DNA from: Megamonas sp. UBA1796
GTDB taxonomy: Bacteria; Bacillota; Negativicutes; Selenomonadales; Selenomonadaceae
Assembly (NCBI GenBank): GCA_002319795.1
Contig: DCFU01000028.1
Span: 48,832 to 112,831 of the forward strand
DNA: 64,000 nucleotides
Direction: 5' to 3'
The notes under the pieces: generated by a model
Seen by the model: the letters and a program-made list of their open reading frames with translations, nothing else
Databases searched by the model: none
Told to the model about the DNA's origin: nothing
In this document: positions 63,135 to 64,000 of the stretch, one piece after another
How the letters are laid out: each line of letters opens with the position of its first letter
Position numbering within the stretch: position 1 is the stretch's first letter
Program-made: the position numbers and the translations under genes

Positions 63135-64000
63135 TTGTTGGATGTAAATAATTTTGATTCAATGCGTATAGGGCTGGCTTCACCTGAGAAAATTCGCGAA
63201 TGGTCTCATGGCGAGGTAAAAAAGCCGGAAACAATCAATTATCGTACTTTGAAGCCGGAGCGTGACGGTTTGTTCTGTGAACGTATCTTTGGCCCAACGC
63301 GTGACTGGGAATGTCATTGTGGCAAGTATAAGAGGATACGTTACAAGGGCATTATCTGTGATCGTTGCGGCGTAGAGGTTACGCGTGCCAAGGTGCGCCG
63401 TGAACGTATGGGACATATCGAGCTTGCTGCGCCAGTGTCACATATCTGGTACTTTAAGGGGATTCCAAGTCGCATGGGGCTTATTCTGGACATCTCTCCC
63501 CGTTCATTGGAAAAGGTGCTTTATTTTGCTTCTTATATTGTGCTTGACCCGGCAGATACACCGCTCATGAAGAAGCAGCTGCTGACAGAAAATGAGTACA
63601 GGGAATATCGCACGAAATATGGCAGTGCTTTCAAGGTTGGCATGGGCGCCGAAGCTGTTAAAAAGCTGTTGGTAGAGCTCGACCTTGAAAAGATGAATAT
63701 AGACCTCAGAAAAGAACTTCATGAAGTCAGCGGGCAGCGCAAGATTCGTGCTATACGCCGTCTTGAAGTGGTAGAGGCCTTCCATAAATCAGGGAATATG
63801 CCATCCTGGATGATAATGGATGTGATTCCGGTTATACCACCGGAACTTCGTCCTATGGTACAGCTCGATGGCGGGCGATTTGCGACCTCTGATCTTAATG
63901 ATCTTTATCGTCGTGTAATTAACCGTAATAACCGGCTGAAGCGTCTTTTAGACTTGGGCGCACCGGATATTATCGTGCGTAATGAAAAACGTATGTTGCA
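63135..64000 (+). CDS. rpoC: RNA polymerase beta' subunit, 3'-truncated by the window edge
   Basis: The first 288 codons of rpoC are present and the gene continues past the window. It begins [23 protein letters not shown], then [29 protein letters not shown]. The first zinc site is [20 protein letters not shown] with all four cysteines. The clamp region follows ([33 protein letters not shown]). The TTG start (63135) is set by GGAGTG 8 bases upstream. It lies 17 bases after rpoB. Confidence 0.97.
   Translation, partial: MLDVNNFDSMRIGLASPEKIREWSHGEVKKPETINYRTLKPERDGLFCERIFGPTRDWECHCGKYKRIRYKGIICDRCGVEVTRAKVRRERMGHIELAAPVSHIWYFKGIPSRMGLILDISPRSLEKVLYFASYIVLDPADTPLMKKQLLTENEYREYRTKYGSAFKVGMGAEAVKKLLVELDLEKMNIDLRKELHEVSGQRKIRAIRRLEVVEAFHKSGNMPSWMIMDVIPVIPPELRPMVQLDGGRFATSDLNDLYRRVINRNNRLKRLLDLGAPDIIVRNEKRML

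Overview
The window is a 64 kb piece of a chromosome from a low-to-moderate GC Bacillota. A T-box leader, a tetrahydrofolate riboswitch, an L10 leader, frequent TTG/GTG starts with strong AGGAGG-type ribosome sites and the gene set fit the Negativicutes (Selenomonas/Megamonas relatives) best. That placement is inferred from gene content and not proven. No prophage, insertion sequence, CRISPR array or rRNA operon was seen.

Layout. (1) 1-4.7 kb: the end of proA, a 50-codon membrane ORF, nadD, yqeK, an LCP cell-wall ligase, rsfS and a CvfB-like S1 protein form one tight operon. (2) 4.8-10.5 kb: cheV, then on the minus strand an AI-2E family transporter, an M48 protease and a FolT-type ECF S component under a THF riboswitch, followed by a CBS protein and an M29 aminopeptidase. 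(3) 10.5-27.4 kb: azlCD, topB, a YitT protein overlapping adenine deaminase, a metallo-hydrolase, a cyclophilin lipoprotein, a GIY-YIG protein, priA, prfC, a GalT-like DUF4931 protein, a lipid flippase that appears to start at AUU, a lipid kinase and a DUF815 ATPase. (4) 27.5-32 kb: tRNA-Pro, a SpeD-like protein without the pyruvoyl-forming serine, an XRE regulator divergent from a MalY/PatB C-S lyase, and a frameshifted amino acid permease.

(5) 32.2-45.2 kb is the most unusual part. A LysR regulator is divergent from a long same-strand series: DcuC-type transporter, MmgE/PrpD, MalY/PatB, a second MmgE/PrpD, RidA, a chemoreceptor, a peroxiredoxin-like protein, an aconitase and a PrpF isomerase. 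It reads as a catabolic island for a di- or tricarboxylate, possibly conjugated to an amino acid, with its own uptake, sensing and regulation. The substrate cannot be read from the sequence. The island looks more A+T-rich than the flanking housekeeping genes.

(6) 45.4-55 kb: an MFS exporter behind a perfect consensus promoter and a hairpin leader, lgt, ileS behind an Ile T-box, a CsoR/RcnR repressor with a His-rich arm, a polysaccharide deacetylase, map with a SEC-C zinc motif and a DEAD-box helicase. (7) 55-64 kb: five tRNAs (fMet, Tyr, fMet, Thr, Met), then rpmG-secE-nusG-rplK-rplA-rplJ-rplL-rpoB-rpoC in the conserved order, with leaders before rplJ and rpoB. rpoC runs off the right edge.
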